Shown here in pieces: positions 1 to 12,611 of a DNA stretch of 64,000 nt. The stretch comes from Cryphonectria parasitica EP155 (taxonomy: Eukaryota > Ascomycota > Sordariomycetes > Diaporthales > Cryphonectriaceae), in assembly GCF_011745365.1 (NCBI RefSeq), contig NW_024468909.1, positions 868,001-932,000 on the forward strand, given 5' to 3'. The translations under genes and the position numbers were made by a program. Position 1 is the stretch's first letter. Every line of letters begins with the position of its first letter. Below the pieces are notes generated by a model, which made no database searches, had not been told where the DNA came from, and worked only from the letters and a program-made list of their open reading frames with translations.

Positions 1-346
1 TGGCTTCAGTTCAGCCTGCGGGCCCGGTACATATGCCGGGCGCTGGTCTCCCCAGCTTGCCCTCCAATCTGACCCAGCAGCAGGTCAAAGATGTCTACCA
101 GGTATGCTCGCCAATGCGGCTCCCCTGCGCGTTCGCCCTCTGAAGTCTGGCTCGGCATGCTGACACACTGTAGAAATTCCAAGAGATGAAAAAGAACAAC
201 ACGCCTACGACCGATCCCGAGTTCATCAAAACATCAAATTTCCTGGCGAGCTTTCAGCAACATCAGCGCATGCGGGCGAAACAGCTTGAGTACCAGAAGA
301 TGCAGCAGTCCCAGCAGCAGCAGCATCAGCAACAACAGCAGCATCA

Positions 347-391
<45 letters not shown>

Positions 392-3300
392 ACACCAACA
401 GCAACAGCAGCAGCAGGGCGCCGTTGCTAACGGTGCTATAACAGATGGTCAAATAGGTGCCAACGGCGTGCAGCCGGGTCCACAGGCCTCGCCGTCTTCA
501 ACCTCCCTTGGGGCTTCAGCTCTTCCCGCCGCGTCTGGAGACGCTTCAAATGCGGCTGCCTCGTCAACTTCAAGTGCTGGCACGGGCCAGTTCACGCAGG
601 CACACCTTACTCTACTTAGGCAGCAGATCGCGGCCTTCAAGTACCTGAGCAGAAACTTTGGAGTACCCGCACAGATGCAAAATGCCCTTTTTGCACACCG
701 ACAGCGGCGCCAGGCTTTGGTCGCGCAGCAAATATCTCAACCGTCGTCGACCCCGACCACACAACAAACGCCAGGCAAGGCTGGTCCGAGTGGATCGGAG
801 CCGCCAAAGCCCGAAGAAGCCGCTCAGAAGCCTCCTGCGCATGAGTTCAAGACGCTGAAACGGCCTGATACGATGCTGGCGGATACCGTCAGCTTCTTCA
901 AGCATGCACGGCGGGACCAGCGGCTGTTCATTCCTGGCCTCTTCCCGCCGGGTGTTGATTTTGACCAGCTGAGGGCGGACCGGGAGAAGATCATGTTCAG
1001 CAGGATGAGTGCCCGGTTCCACGAGTTGAAAAATCAACCAAGCAACCTGGCACACTGGGACACCTCCGAGGATAGCCTCGAGGTTGATGACAGCCTCAGG
1101 CGGAAGGCCATCATCGAGATGAAATCAATCGCGTTGTACTCCAAGCAGAGGAGACTGCGTGAGCTGATTGGGCGGCAGATGATGCAGTACGACAACCTCG
1201 CGACCACGACAAACCGCAGCCAGTACCGCAGGCTCAAGAAGCAGAGTGTGCGTGAGGCTCGCATCACCGAGAAGCTGGAGAAGCAGCAGCGTGACGCAAG
1301 GGAGAACCGTGAGAAGAAGAAGCACTCTGACTTCCTGCACGCCGTGTTCAACCACAGGCATGAGATCCTGTCGACCGGCGCCAGCCAGCAGAATAAGATG
1401 GGCAAAATGGGCAAGCTCATGTACAACCACCACTTCAACATCGAGAAGGAAGAGCAGAAACGTATTGAGCGGAATGCCAAGCAGCGTCTGCAGGCTCTCA
1501 AGGCCAACGACGAGGAGGCATATCTCAAGCTGCTCGACCAGGCCAAGGATACGCGTATCACTCACCTGCTCAAGCAGACAGACGGCTTCTTGGGGCAGCT
1601 CGCCTCGTCCGTCAAGGCCCAGCAACGGTCTGCCGCAGAGCGTTACGGCGACGAGTCCGGCGAATTCCTCAACGAGGAGGAGAGCGAAGACGAGGAAGAG
1701 GAAGAGGAGAACAGAGGCAAGATCGATTACTATGCTGTTGCTCATCGCATCAAGGAAGAAGTGACCGAACAGGCTAGCATCCTGGTGGGTGGTCGGCTCA
1801 AGGAGTACCAGGTCAAGGGTCTGCAGTGGATGATATCACTGTACAACAACAACCTGAACGGTATTCTTGCAGACGAAATGGGTCTCGGCAAGACGATCCA
1901 GACCATCAGCTTGGTCACCTACCTGATCGAAAAGAAGCAGCAGCTCGGTCCTTACCTCGTTATCGTCCCGCTCAGTACGTTGACGAACTGGAATCTCGAG
2001 TTCGACAAGTGGGCTCCGACGGTCAGTAAGGTGGTGTACAAGGGGCCGCCCAATACTCGAAAGTTGCAGCAGGATAAGATCCGCCAGGGGAGATTTCAGG
2101 TTCTGCTCACCACCTACGAATACATCATCAAGGATCGCAACATTCTTAGCAAGATCAAGTGGTTCCACATGATTATCGACGAAGGTCACCGCATGAAGAA
2201 CGCCAACTCGAAGCTCAGCGCAACCATCCAGCAATACTACTCGACCCGTTTCCGTCTCATCCTCACGGGAACTCCTCTCCAGAACAACTTGGCAGAACTC
2301 TGGGCCATGCTCAACTTCACACTACCAAACATCTTTAAGTCAGCCAAGACTTTCGACGAGTGGTTCAACACTCCCTTTGCCAACACTGGAAGCCAAGACA
2401 AGATGGAGCTGACAGAAGAAGAGCAAATCCTTGTCATTCGACGTCTGCACAAGGTTCTGCGCCCCTTCCTGCTCCGTCGTCTGAAGAAGGACGTGGAGAA
2501 GGACCTGCCTGACAAGACCGAGAAGGTCGTCAAGTGCAAGTTCTCTGCCCTGCAAGCTCGCTTGTACAAGCAGATGTTCTTCCACAACAAGTTCGCTGTC
2601 AGCGATGGTAAGGGTGGCAAGACGACAGCAAAGGGTCTGAGCAACATGATGATGCAGCTCCGGAAGCTCTGCAACCACCCGTTCGTCTTTGATGAGGTCG
2701 AGAACCAGATGAATCCGGCCAATACATCCAACGATCTGCTGTGGAGGACTTGCGGCAAGTTCGAGCTGCTTGATCGTATCCTGCCAAAGTACCAAGCCAC
2801 AGGCCATCGTGTTCTCATGTTCTTCCAGATGACGGCCATCATGGATATCATGGAGGATTTCCTTCGGCTGCGAAACATTCAGTTCCTCCGCCTCGACGGT
2901 ACGACCAAGTCGGACGAGCGTAGTGATCTGCTTTATGAGTTCAACCGGCCCGACTCGCCATACTTCATGTTCCTGCTCTCGACTCGTGCCGGTGGTCTTG
3001 GTCTCAACCTCCAGACTGCTGATACTGTCATTATCTATGATTCCGATTGGAACCCTCATCAGGATTTGCAGGCTCAGGATCGTGCGCATCGTATTGGGCA
3101 AAAGAACGAGGTCCGCATCCTGCGTCTGATCAGCTCGAACTCTGTTGAGGAGAAGATCCTGGAGCGAGCTAGGTACAAACTCGACATGGACGGCAAGGTT
3201 ATCCAGGCAGGTCGTTTCGATCACAAGTCTTCCGAGACTGAACGTGATGCCATGCTCCGGACGTTGCTTGAATCTGCAGACCTCGCCGAGGCTGGCGAGC

Positions 3301-4535
3301 AGGAGGAGATGGACGACGAGGAGCTGAACATGATCCTCGCGCGTAATGATGACGAGCTCGTGACCTTCCAGAAGCTTGACGAGGAAAGATCAAAGGACCT
3401 CACCTACGGAAATGTGCCGGGGTCCAAGAAAGTTCCCCGCCTTATGACGGAAGACGAACTGCCGGACATTTACCTCAACGAGGACAATCCAGAGCAGCCG
3501 GAAGAGACGGACACAATCCTCGGACGCGGTGCCCGTGAAAGGACGAAGGTGCGGTATGATGATGGCCTGACTGAAGAGCAATGGCTTATGGCTGTCGATG
3601 ATGATGATGACTCGCCCGAGGCAGCGGCTGCTAGGAAACAAGCCCGCAAGGACAAACGGGAGCAGAACAGGATGAAGAAGATCGGTGTGCTGAACGGTTC
3701 CGAAGGTTCTCCTGCGGCCAGCAGAGCTAGCAGCGAAGAGCCTCCAGAGACACCCGCTAAGAAACGTGGCCGCAAGTCCGGCGGCAAGAATGAGAAGAGG
3801 AAGGCGGAGGAAGGCGACGATGAGCCTCCGCCAAAGAAGCGCCGGGGTCCGCAAGGTCGAGTCAAGGCCGTTGCTGCGGCCAGCGGGGAGCAGAAGATGA
3901 GCCTTGAACAGCGTGCGCTGCTGCAAAGAAGCCTGCGCTCTCTCTTTGACAAATTGATGAACCTGGAGGTAGACGACCCTGACCCGGAGCCGGAGGAGGA
4001 CGATAAGGACGACGACGACGAGCCTCCGAAGCGTCTGATCATTGGGCCGTTTATCAAACTGCCTCCTAAGAGAGACTATGCCGACTACTACGTCGTCATC
4101 CAGAGTCCTATCTGCATGAACCACATTGAGAAGAAGATCAAGAAGGAGGAATACAACAGCCTCAGCGACATGCGCAAGGACATCGAGCTCATGTGTAACA
4201 ACTGCAGAACCTACAACGATGACAGTGCACTGATCCACATGGACGCCACAACCATTCAGGTGAGTTTTGAGCATGAAGCCATGGGGCGCCTTGGACGAAC
4301 TGGGCTTGACTAACGCTCTCGATAGAACTTCTTCACGAAAGAGTATGAGCAGCTGCTACAGGACAACCAGGATTTGAATGAGCTGGAGGATTCGTCGTCG
4401 CAGAAGGAGACATCTGCACCGCCCACGACGAGTGCGGGCACTCCACAGCCCCGCATCAGGCTGATCAACAACTCAGCCAACAACACCAATGGCGCGGCAA
4501 GCAGCGCTGCTCGTAGCGAGGACGGCGATGACTAG
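1..4535 (+). CDS. snf2: SNF2-type ATP-dependent chromatin remodelling helicase, 5' end outside window
   Basis: ATPase motor of a SWI/SNF or RSC type complex, acting on nucleosomes in the nucleus. Exons are 1-101 (partial), 174-4259 and 4326-4535, joined by GT-AG introns in frame; 1465 codons including the stop are present. Domains in order: a QLQ motif (about nt 585-665, FTQAHLTLLRQQ), a basic HSA-like helical region (nt 1100-1500), and an acidic stretch before the motor. The SNF2 ATPase shows a Walker A box (ILADEMGLGKT, nt 1863-1895), a DEGH box (near nt 2180) and the helicase C-terminal motif RAHRIGQ (near nt 3085). Then come an SnAC-like segment, an AT-hook-like KKRGRKSGGK (near nt 3760) and a C-terminal bromodomain (nt 3900-4350). 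A long polyglutamine tract lies at nt 305-415. The domain order fits yeast Snf2/Sth1 and S. pombe Snf21/22; which paralogue it is cannot be decided without the missing N-terminus. Confidence 0.95.
303..416 (+). repeat. CAG/CAA/CAC repeat coding polyglutamine in the SNF2 gene
   Basis: A run of CAG and CAA codons interrupted by CAT or CAC (His) encodes about 35 glutamines near the N-terminal side of the SNF2-type protein. Length polymorphism between strains is likely, because the core CAG stretch is uninterrupted for about 14 codons. Confidence 0.9.
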
Positions 4536-5574
4536 CAGGACGACGTGATTGTTGACTTCTCCAAGTATGATTGCATCTGCGTTCGCGTGGAGGGGCAGGA
4601 GTTAGACTGGGCGGGCGGGACGGACTTGTCTGCGGCACCATTGCATTTTGGTTCATGAGGCGTCTTTGGCAGGGTGCGGTTTGAAAGGGAAATACCATGA
4701 AGGTTAGGGCCGGTTTGATTAGGAAGCGTGAGGGCTTGCCTTGTACATAGAAACTGCACTGCACTACATTACACTATACTACAACTACACTACACTACAC
4801 TTACTCGCTCATCCATCCAACCACCACCCAGTTTGTCGAGGAGAGCTTTACTTGCAGCTGCTGCCTGCCTGCCCCGGCCGGGCCATGGCGGAGGCGGCAG
4901 CGGCGCTGCTTGTAATTGTGGCTCCTGGGGTAATGCTATAGTGGGAGGAGAGGAGGAGGGGCCACAGCATCGTTCCCCCTTTTATGGTGTGGATCAGGAG
5001 AGTGCCTCATTCTTCTTTCGCAGGTTGTTCCAGACCATAATATATTCATAATCGTTGTACATAAAAAAGGTTCGGTGGTGGATGGTGTATGATGAAGGTA
5101 CAATTGGGTGAGACTAGAACACGATCATGGAGCAGGAGATTCCCAGCGTAGGTTATGTATGCTTGCAAGCTGGACTGAACTAATTAAGTACTTGTAGATA
5201 GCTTGCGTAGAGGAAGGTTGGATGTACGTGGTGGGGGGGAGGGGGTTTAGTGGGATACAGTAGAGAAGAGGGTCCAGCCGCGCCGTGGTCAGGCAAGGTC
5301 CTTTAAATTGACGTCCCGCTGCAGCCAAGCTACCCTGAACCTAGCCTGGCCACCTGCACCTATTCCGTAACTGACACTGCCCCTTTACCTTCTCTTGTGT
5401 CTTACTACCTCAACACTTGTTTCTTTTCACTTTACCTCACCTACTACTACCTACCTTCGCTCTGGTCTGCTGTGTCTTGCTGGCTGTTGCTGACAGCAGC
5501 ATTCGATTATTGTCTTATCTCTTTCTTTCTTCTTTCAGTACAAGCTCTTCCCCACCAAGGAGTTTATTGCGACA
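4536..5574. other. Spacer between SNF2 and coronin genes
   Basis: No gene seen. It holds the SNF2 3' UTR, a short ACTAC-type simple repeat at about 4756-4802, and the pyrimidine-rich coronin promoter/5' leader. Short open frames here lack coding character. Confidence 0.6.
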
Positions 5575-6101
5575 ATGGCTGGCCGGTTCGTGCGCGCGTC
5601 CAAGTATCGTAAGTCTCCACCTGCATCTATGACCGTGGCCGCCCCTCGAGGCACGCGAGCAGGCAGCAGGCGCCCAAGCAGACGGACCTCGAGGGAGATG
5701 CTTGGTCGCTTTGCCATACGGGAATCGGAACTGGCTGGCTGACAACGACTGGGCGCCATTGGTATGATACAGGACACGTCTTCGGAAAGCCGACCAGGAA
5801 GGAGTTCTGCTACGATAACCTCCATATCAGTAGGAATGCCTGGGACACGAACCTCATAAAGTACGAAACCTGCAGCCTCACTCCCTCCCCATACGCGCAT
5901 TGTTTGGCCTCTTTTGACGGGTAGCTGACGTTCTTTGTTCCTTTTGTCTTTTTCTAGGGCGAATCCCGAGTACCTCTCCGTCAATTGGGAGTCTGGCGGC
6001 GGCGGCGCGTTCGCGGTCATTCCTCTCAACGAGCGCGGAAAGCTGCCTGATCAGATACCGCTGTTTCGCGGCCACACTGCCGTGGTGCTGGATACGGACT
6101 G

Positions 6102-6150
<49 letters not shown>

Positions 6151-8106
6151 GGGCTCCCTTGCAATTTGGCTGGCAGCACGTGCCGTGTCATGTCCTGCTC
6201 TTCTTCTTTGTGCTGACTTGGGTGGCCTTCCTCGTTTTGCAGGCACCCCTTCAACGACCACATTATCGCATCCGGTTCCGACGATGGCAAGATCTTCATA
6301 TGGCAGGTCCCGCAGAACTTCACCCTCTTCACTGACGCCGAGGAGCCTGCTGATGTTGCGCCCGTGAGCAAGCTGACTGGCCATACGAGGTATGAGCGCC
6401 CACACAGTAGAGCCGCCGACAAGAGGAGGGGCAGACATGCCTACAAGGCCCATACATGCGTGTAGATGATGATGACAAGAGCTCTGACAAGCATGCAGAA
6501 AGGTCGGTCAAGTCCTCTTCAATCCCGCCGCCGAGAACATCCTCGCCTCTGCCTCTGGCGACTACACCATCAAGCTGTGGGACATTGGCACCGGCCAAGC
6601 CCCACTGAAGCTCCAGCACAACGACATCGTCCAGTCCCTTTCGTGGAACGCGAGCGGTAACCTGCTCGTAACGACCTCGAGGGACAAGAAGCTGCGCGTG
6701 TGGGATGTCCGCCAGGAGAAGCCCGCGCACGTGGGACCAGGCCACGAGGGCGCAAAGAACAGCCGCGCTGTGTGGATGGGCGAGCACAACCGTATTGCGA
6801 CCACGGGCTTCTCGCGCATGAGTGATCGCCAGATCGCACTGTGGGAGCCCGGTCAGGACAAGCCCATCGGTGGGTTCACGAACCTGGACTCGATCTCAGG
6901 CGTGTGTATGCCGTTCTGGGATGACGGCACCAACTGCCTTTACCTTGCCGGCAAGGGGTGAGTGGAACAATGCAAATGAACCCCTTCATCAAGAAGAAAG
7001 AAGAAACCCCCAAACAGAAAGTAGACATGTGCTGACAACATTCATCCGCGCGCAGTGATGGCAATATCCGCTACTTCGAGTACGAAAACGACAAGTTCGA
7101 GTTCCTGTCCGAGTACAAGTCTGGAGACCCACAAAGAGGCGTTGCTTTCCTCCCTAAGCGCGGTGTGAACGTGAGTAATTGGCTCCTGGCTGTCTATACT
7201 TCAGCACGTTGCTGATAGAAAAAAAAATATGCTGATCCTGGGATGTAGCTGCACGAGAACGAGGTCATGCGCGGGTTCAAGACCGTCAACGACCTTTACA
7301 TTGAACCTATCTCGTTCACCGTTCCTCGCCGGGCCGAGACCTTCCAGTCCGACATCTACCCACCATGCACAGGTCTCAAGCCTGCCATGTCCGCGCAAGA
7401 CTGGCTCTCGGGAAAGACGGGCCTGCCTGCCAAGATCGACCTCGAGAGCGTGTACGAGGGCAATGCTCCCAAAGAGGTCGCTGCCGACTACAAGCCTCCT
7501 TCAGCGGCACCGGCGTCCGCTCCTAGCCCTGCTGCTAAGCCTGCGCCCAAGGAACCCGAGCCGTCGCCCGTCGCTGCCCGCGCACCTCCGCCGTCCATGG
7601 CGCAGCAGAAGGGCTCCATGGCTGCGGCAGCGTCCAGGTTCGCTGACAAGGACGACGAGGAGGACGACGAGGCCGAGACCTCGAGCTTTGAGGAGGTGCA
7701 GAAGCCCACACCGAGAGCCTCCCTGCCCATCCGCTCAGAACCCGCAAAGCCAGCGTCTCCCCTCAAGAGCAGCGCGCCGGCCGCCTCCATATCACAAGGC
7801 CAGCCTCCTTCGCCGGTCAAGGCCACACCACCAGCAGCGTCGGTGCCTCAGGCCTCCTCCTCATCCTCTGGACTGCACACGCCCTCGGTCGAGACGTCGC
7901 TGGAGCAGATCAAGCAGCTCATCGAGGCCCAGACCAAGATCATCACGGCGCAGGGCGACAAGCTGAACAAGCAGAGCGAGGCGATCAGCCAGCTCACGGG
8001 CGAGGTCGAGACGCTCAAGAAGAGAGTGGTTTCGGCAGGGAGCAGCCAGGACCAGGTCGAGAGGATCCGTCAGCTGGAGCTAGAGCTGGAAGAGGCGAGG
8101 TCTTGA
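5575..8106 (+). CDS. crn1: Coronin, WD-repeat actin-binding protein
   Basis: Binds F-actin and regulates Arp2/3-dependent actin patches and endocytosis. Seven exons assemble in frame: 5575-5608, 5773-5860, 5958-6101, 6243-6389, 6499-6957, 7056-7170 and 7249-8106, giving 614 residues. The start MAGRFVRASKYRHVFGKP is the canonical coronin N-terminus. WD repeats follow (FRGHTAVVLDTDWHPF, IASGSDDGKIFIWQVP, ILASASGDYTIKLWDIG, RDKKLRVWDVR). The DUF1900-type coronin region (DLYIEPISFTVPRR, near nt 7290) comes next. After it there is a Pro/Ala/Ser-rich linker with an acidic patch (DDEEDDEAE), and a C-terminal coiled coil (last about 60 residues) expected to oligomerise. The length is typical for fungal coronin. 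All introns are GT-AG, and one carries a GA microsatellite. Confidence 0.96.
6104..6143 (+). repeat. (GA)n microsatellite in a coronin intron
   Basis: About 18 uninterrupted GA units begin 3-4 nt after the GT of the third coronin intron (6102-6242). They sit directly beside the donor site, so length changes could affect splicing; this is inference. Confidence 0.9.
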
Positions 8107-10291
8107 AAGGAATTCCCGCCGGGAGGAGGTTAGGAAAAGAGGGGGAGGGGGGCACGACCGTTCTTGCAACTTTGCAACGTTGAGCATGCTGTCGAGTGTG
8201 TTTTCTGTGTGTGATTGGCACTCCCAAAGGCCGAGAGAAAAGAAGAAAGGGACAAATCGTACCGCCAGAAGAGGGAGAAAGAGAGGTCTTGCCTTTTTTG
8301 TACTTATACTCGGTGCGTGAAAGAGAGGGGGAGAGTGAGTCAGTGACAATAAAATCCCAGAAGCCAGGGCGGAGTTAGCATGGTCCAAATACGTGCATTT
8401 GATCCGTTCGCCTGACGTATCGTGTTGTAGCAGTAGTTATGCATTCCAAAGAAGAAAGAAAGAAAAAGAGGGGAAGAAGTGAGCAGAAGGGAAGGAAGAG
8501 ACCCCCCCCCCCCTAAAAAAAAAAACCCCCCACAAAAAAACCAGAAATATAAATGTAGAAGCAGAAGCCACTCGCGTCAATACATTAATACCCATACCTA
8601 TGTTCCTTCGACATGCTCGTAGACGCGTTATATGGCTCGACCTCCAAATCCGCTGAAGAAATGCTTGACGGTTATAGCAATTCTACTGCGGTGTACATTG
8701 CCCCACACAACGCCCTTGTCCGTCACCATACTGCCCATTCTCCATTTACCATTTTGAAGGATTAATTTGGGTTACTTGAGTACTTATGTTTTAATTCAGC
8801 ATGCTCTCCCTTGGACCATGTTGTCAGCACTCGCCTTCTTTTTCCCCCTCTCCCGTCAGGTTTCCCAACTGGGTCAACCGAGGAAGGCGCTTCCAGGTCA
8901 GGGCCGCTCCTGTCACAGCCACGGAACGGCTAGAGAGCCGCTGCGAGGATAATCCTGGCCAGCTGCAGTTGACGTTCAGGCTCTTGCTTATATCAACAAC
9001 AACTAAAAATGGGAAAAGGGGGGGGCGCTTTCCCCCTTCGTTGTTGATTCTCCGACCTAACCTAGTTTACCTTTCTGCATCCTTCTCTCCATTCAACGAC
9101 CAACGTTCGACTTATTTCTTTTTCTCCACAAGCAGAGACTTATCAGAGAGAATATGGAGACTCCTCTCGCGCCGGAACGGAACGGGACCCGCGACCAGTC
9201 GATGTGTGATGGGCTTGCGGGGGAGGATCAGCGGGCCGATGCGATTCGCGACTGCGAAACAGGGCTTACAGTCCCCCCTCCTCCTCCACATTTGTGCCTT
9301 GGCGGTGGTCTTGAGGATGAAAAGCAAAGAAGAGCAAAGAATATCGTGCTCATTACCCTTGCTGGCAAGGCCAGATCTAATGGGTCTTCTTGTACTATGG
9401 TACCAGAAAGCGGTTTCTGGATGATGAATATCCACTGGGCGAGTTGCCTGCCTGGCTGGCATGCGTTCGGAAAGAGCAGCGACGAAAGCAAAGTTGTTTC
9501 GTTGCCTGCGCCAGCTGCGTCAAGAGCCTACATTAGGTCTTCCTTGATCTGTTATTTGTTTCTCCTTTCATTCTGCCTGCTCTTTTCGCACTGCTATGGC
9601 TTGCCACACCATCTCGAGAGTACCCCAGAAGGCCTGACCAGGACGAGAAGTACTCGTTCCGGGTCCTGTCATCTTTACACTCCTTCTGAACGGGCCTGTC
9701 TTTGCGTCCCTGTCTGTACTGGAAGCCACTGTGGCAAACGTAAAAGTACCATGCATGGTTTTGTGGCACATGCAATTCAGATGAGAAAAGGTGGGCCTCT
9801 TGGGGGGGAGGCATTAACAGATGCCCACCAGAACGGTGCGACACGGTCAAACGGATCATCAGACCATAATACCAGCGGTGTGTGCTCTTGGAGGTAGACT
9901 GGGTATAATTATGGTAGCAGGCCCCAGTCACTGCTGCTGCAGCACCCCAAGCGGGCCTTCATCCCTCGGCATACATACCCCGTTCACGTACGTTACAAAA
10001 AGATGCAGGAAGCGGGGCTTGAGACCTTCATAATGTAGTGTTCTGGTGGGGTCTACCAGTGTTGACCTTGAAATGCTCATGGGCAATTAAGATACTTGGT
10101 ACGGAGGTTGTCCTTGGGTCTTAGGAAGGAAACCCCAGCCAGAAGCGCAGATCACCGAGCCCTCCAAAGAGGGCAGCACATCAATGAGAGAGCTCGCCTC
10201 TTTGTGCTGATCACCAGAGGGTGTACTGTTTCCACCTATTCCACCCATCCAAAACCACCTCAGGGGGGAGGGTTGATCCAATGATCATCTT
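8107..10291. other. Long spacer, no recognised gene
   Basis: The coronin 3' UTR is followed by low-complexity GA-rich sequence, a 12-C run at 8502-8513 and an A run after it. A 247-codon ATG-initiated frame at 9154-9897 has erratic composition and no family I recognise, so I do not call it a gene. A 5' or regulatory role for neighbours cannot be excluded. Confidence 0.55.
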
Positions 10292-11353
10292 TCAGCATGT
10301 CCAGCCACCATCGACTGAGAGGTTCTCTCCCGAGATGAAGGAGGACCAATCGCTCAGCATGAAGAGGACGGGCTGTGCCTGCTCGTGTGCGTGCGAGACA
10401 CGCTTCTGGATAGTATGAGCTGTCACGTCGACCATCTCACGGCCGCTCGCCTTGAGTCGGTTTGTTGCATTTTCCAGCATGGCTGTCCAGGTATGGCCGG
10501 GGCTCGTGGCATTGATTCTTATCCCTTTGGGTCCATACTCCTTAGCCACGGCCCTGGTGAGTCCCAACACACCGTGCTTGGAGGCTGTATAGGGGGCGTT
10601 GGCCTCTGTTACAAGGTCAGCCCGGTGGGTATTGATAGTATTTTGCAGACCACTCGACAGGGGGGACAGGACAGGAAGGGCAGATAGAGATGCAGAGAGG
10701 AGGGTGGGGGAGCGAAGGCACGTGTGTGACAATACGTACCAAGACCGACTTTACTCAGGATGCTGGCGACGTTGACGATAACAGCACCCCGCTCCATCCT
10801 CTTCAGCTCGGAACGCATACAGTTGAACACACCGGTCAGGTTGGCGTTGATCACGGTGTGCCATGTCGACGTCTTCATTTCTGTGATGGGCACAGCCTCA
10901 GGGGCCTCGAGGGCTGCGGCGTTGACTGAAGGAAGTGGGGGAGGGAGGCAAATAAGTCAGTCGCCTCTTCTTAACCCTGCTTGTTTCGAATCACCTGTTT
11001 TTTTTTGACTAACCAGCGCCGTCCAGCTTCCCAAACTTGTCCACAGTGGCCTGGATCCAGGCGTCCACCGCATCCTCATCTACCAGGTCCAGGCTGTACG
11101 ACAGTACACCGTCCCTGCCGTAATGAGACAACGAGGCGACCTCAGCTTCGTTCTTGGCCAAACGCTCCTTATTGCGTCCACAGAAAGACACGTATGCGCC
11201 GAAGGAGGCCAGTGCGAGGGCAACCGAGAATCCCATGCCAGAGGAGCCCCCCGTAATAGCATAAACTTTACCTCGAAAGCTCGACTCAAGAGTGACCTGC
11301 TCCGGCCGCAGGCCGACGGCACTTGATCCGTTGGTACCGTTGGTATCAGTCAT
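10292..11353 (-). CDS. Short-chain dehydrogenase/reductase (classical SDR)
   Basis: NAD(P)-dependent oxidoreductase of 279 residues in three exons: 11353-11014, 10925-10740 and 10605-10292. Seen motifs: the cofactor-binding TGGSSGMG (about residue 33), the structural NAA (VNAAALEAPEA), INANLTGVFN, the catalytic Ser region (VNVASILSKVG), and the catalytic pair in YTASKHG. The C-terminal SGENLSVDGGW is typical of classical SDRs of the 3-oxoacyl-ACP reductase-like type. No signal or membrane segment is seen. The substrate cannot be inferred, and no biosynthetic partner genes flank it apart from the membrane protein at 12612. The start is the first ATG (MTDTNGTNGS), followed by a short polar leader. 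Confidence 0.9.
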
Positions 11354-12611
11354 TGTTGGTTGTTTGCGCTGGTATCTTCTTTTTGCTAGAGTTGCAAAGC
11401 CTGTGTATGGTCCGTGTAGCCGTTTCTTTGCAGCACTGTTTTGTGCATCAAAGAGTTGGGTCTGATTGAAAAGGTTATTAATTCACCCTTCGCGATGCGA
11501 ACTCCTTTGGACCTCCTTTATTTCCTTTGGGGGGGGAGGGGGGAGCAGACGAGCAGTCCGCCCAACACACATATGGATTGTGGTGACACAGTGGAGTCAC
11601 GCCCATGAAAGGGCCGAAAGATATCCAGTCCTCCCAGGCTTTTCCTTTCCAGAACGATCACCACTGGATGCTAGAACCTGAGATGGTAAACCCGTGTCTT
11701 GTCCGGGCTGCGGTGGATCTCCGGCTCCTACTCCGTTGAGTTCCTGGAGAGCAGTGTGGAGTCAGGGGAGTTCAAGACGTTGCGCAGCTGCTGCAACGTC
11801 GATGGGTCGGTCCGCCGGCAATCATCAGGGAAACGCATCCTTATTACCATAGCGAGTACCAGCTGCCGGCACCCCACTCCAGTTAGTCATCGTCATCGTG
11901 GTTCGATGTCTGTTTCCTGCTAACCATATTCTTCATCATAGGGTGCTCATCTCAATGGAGGTGACGAAGGGTTGGTACGCCCTGAATTGGCATTGTTGAG
12001 GTGGAGAAGGAAACATTCGAGCACACCAGTGACAAGTTATGAATTAGAAGGAATACCTTGTAGGCCCACACCACGGCATTTTCCCCCCCTTCTTCCCAAC
12101 TTGACCTATCGGATTCGGCTCCCATGAAGTCGCGAATTATCCCTAGTCGTCCAGGGTCACTTTCACATTGTTATAATCTCAATCACGCCGAGATGTTGAG
12201 TGGTTGGATCTGCGAGGACCCTCTGCGTCGCCTCGATCGCACTCCGGGCTCTCCCTCTCTATCAACTTCTTCGTTAATCTTGAGGCTTCTTTACGACATA
12301 CACAACAATACAGATCACGAGGCGATGGGGGGAGGGATGGGTGATCTCGATCCTCCATACGAACTTGACATCAATTGTGCTCCCTCGAAATATTGACGGA
12401 ACATTGTACGCTTCACGTCTGTCCATCAGGGGCCTTTCCTCCTCCCCTCTCGGCGGAGACGAAGTTGCTGTCGGTGTTACATGAACATTCTGCAACTATA
12501 CACCAACACCAACACCACCAACACCACCACTACCACCACCTCCTCCTCCTCTTCCTCTTCCCAGCCCAAGGTCTAATCAGTCAGACACACTGAACTTCTC
12601 ATATCGTGGCC
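11354..12611. other. Divergent promoter region between SDR and rhodopsin-domain gene
   Basis: No gene recognised. It contains the upstream regions of two divergently transcribed genes. A CA/CCA-rich then CTC-rich simple-sequence leader at about 12496-12561 lies just before the start at 12612. Confidence 0.6.
12496..12561 (+). repeat. CAC/CTC simple repeat in a 5' leader
   Basis: ACC/ACA units passing into TCC units form a pyrimidine-rich strand 50 nt before the start codon at 12612, a common arrangement around fungal transcription starts. Confidence 0.7.

Noticed and set aside
3390..4274. Long antisense frames under the SNF2 gene
   Set aside because: Shadows of a GC-rich coding exon; the sense frame carries the full domain set.
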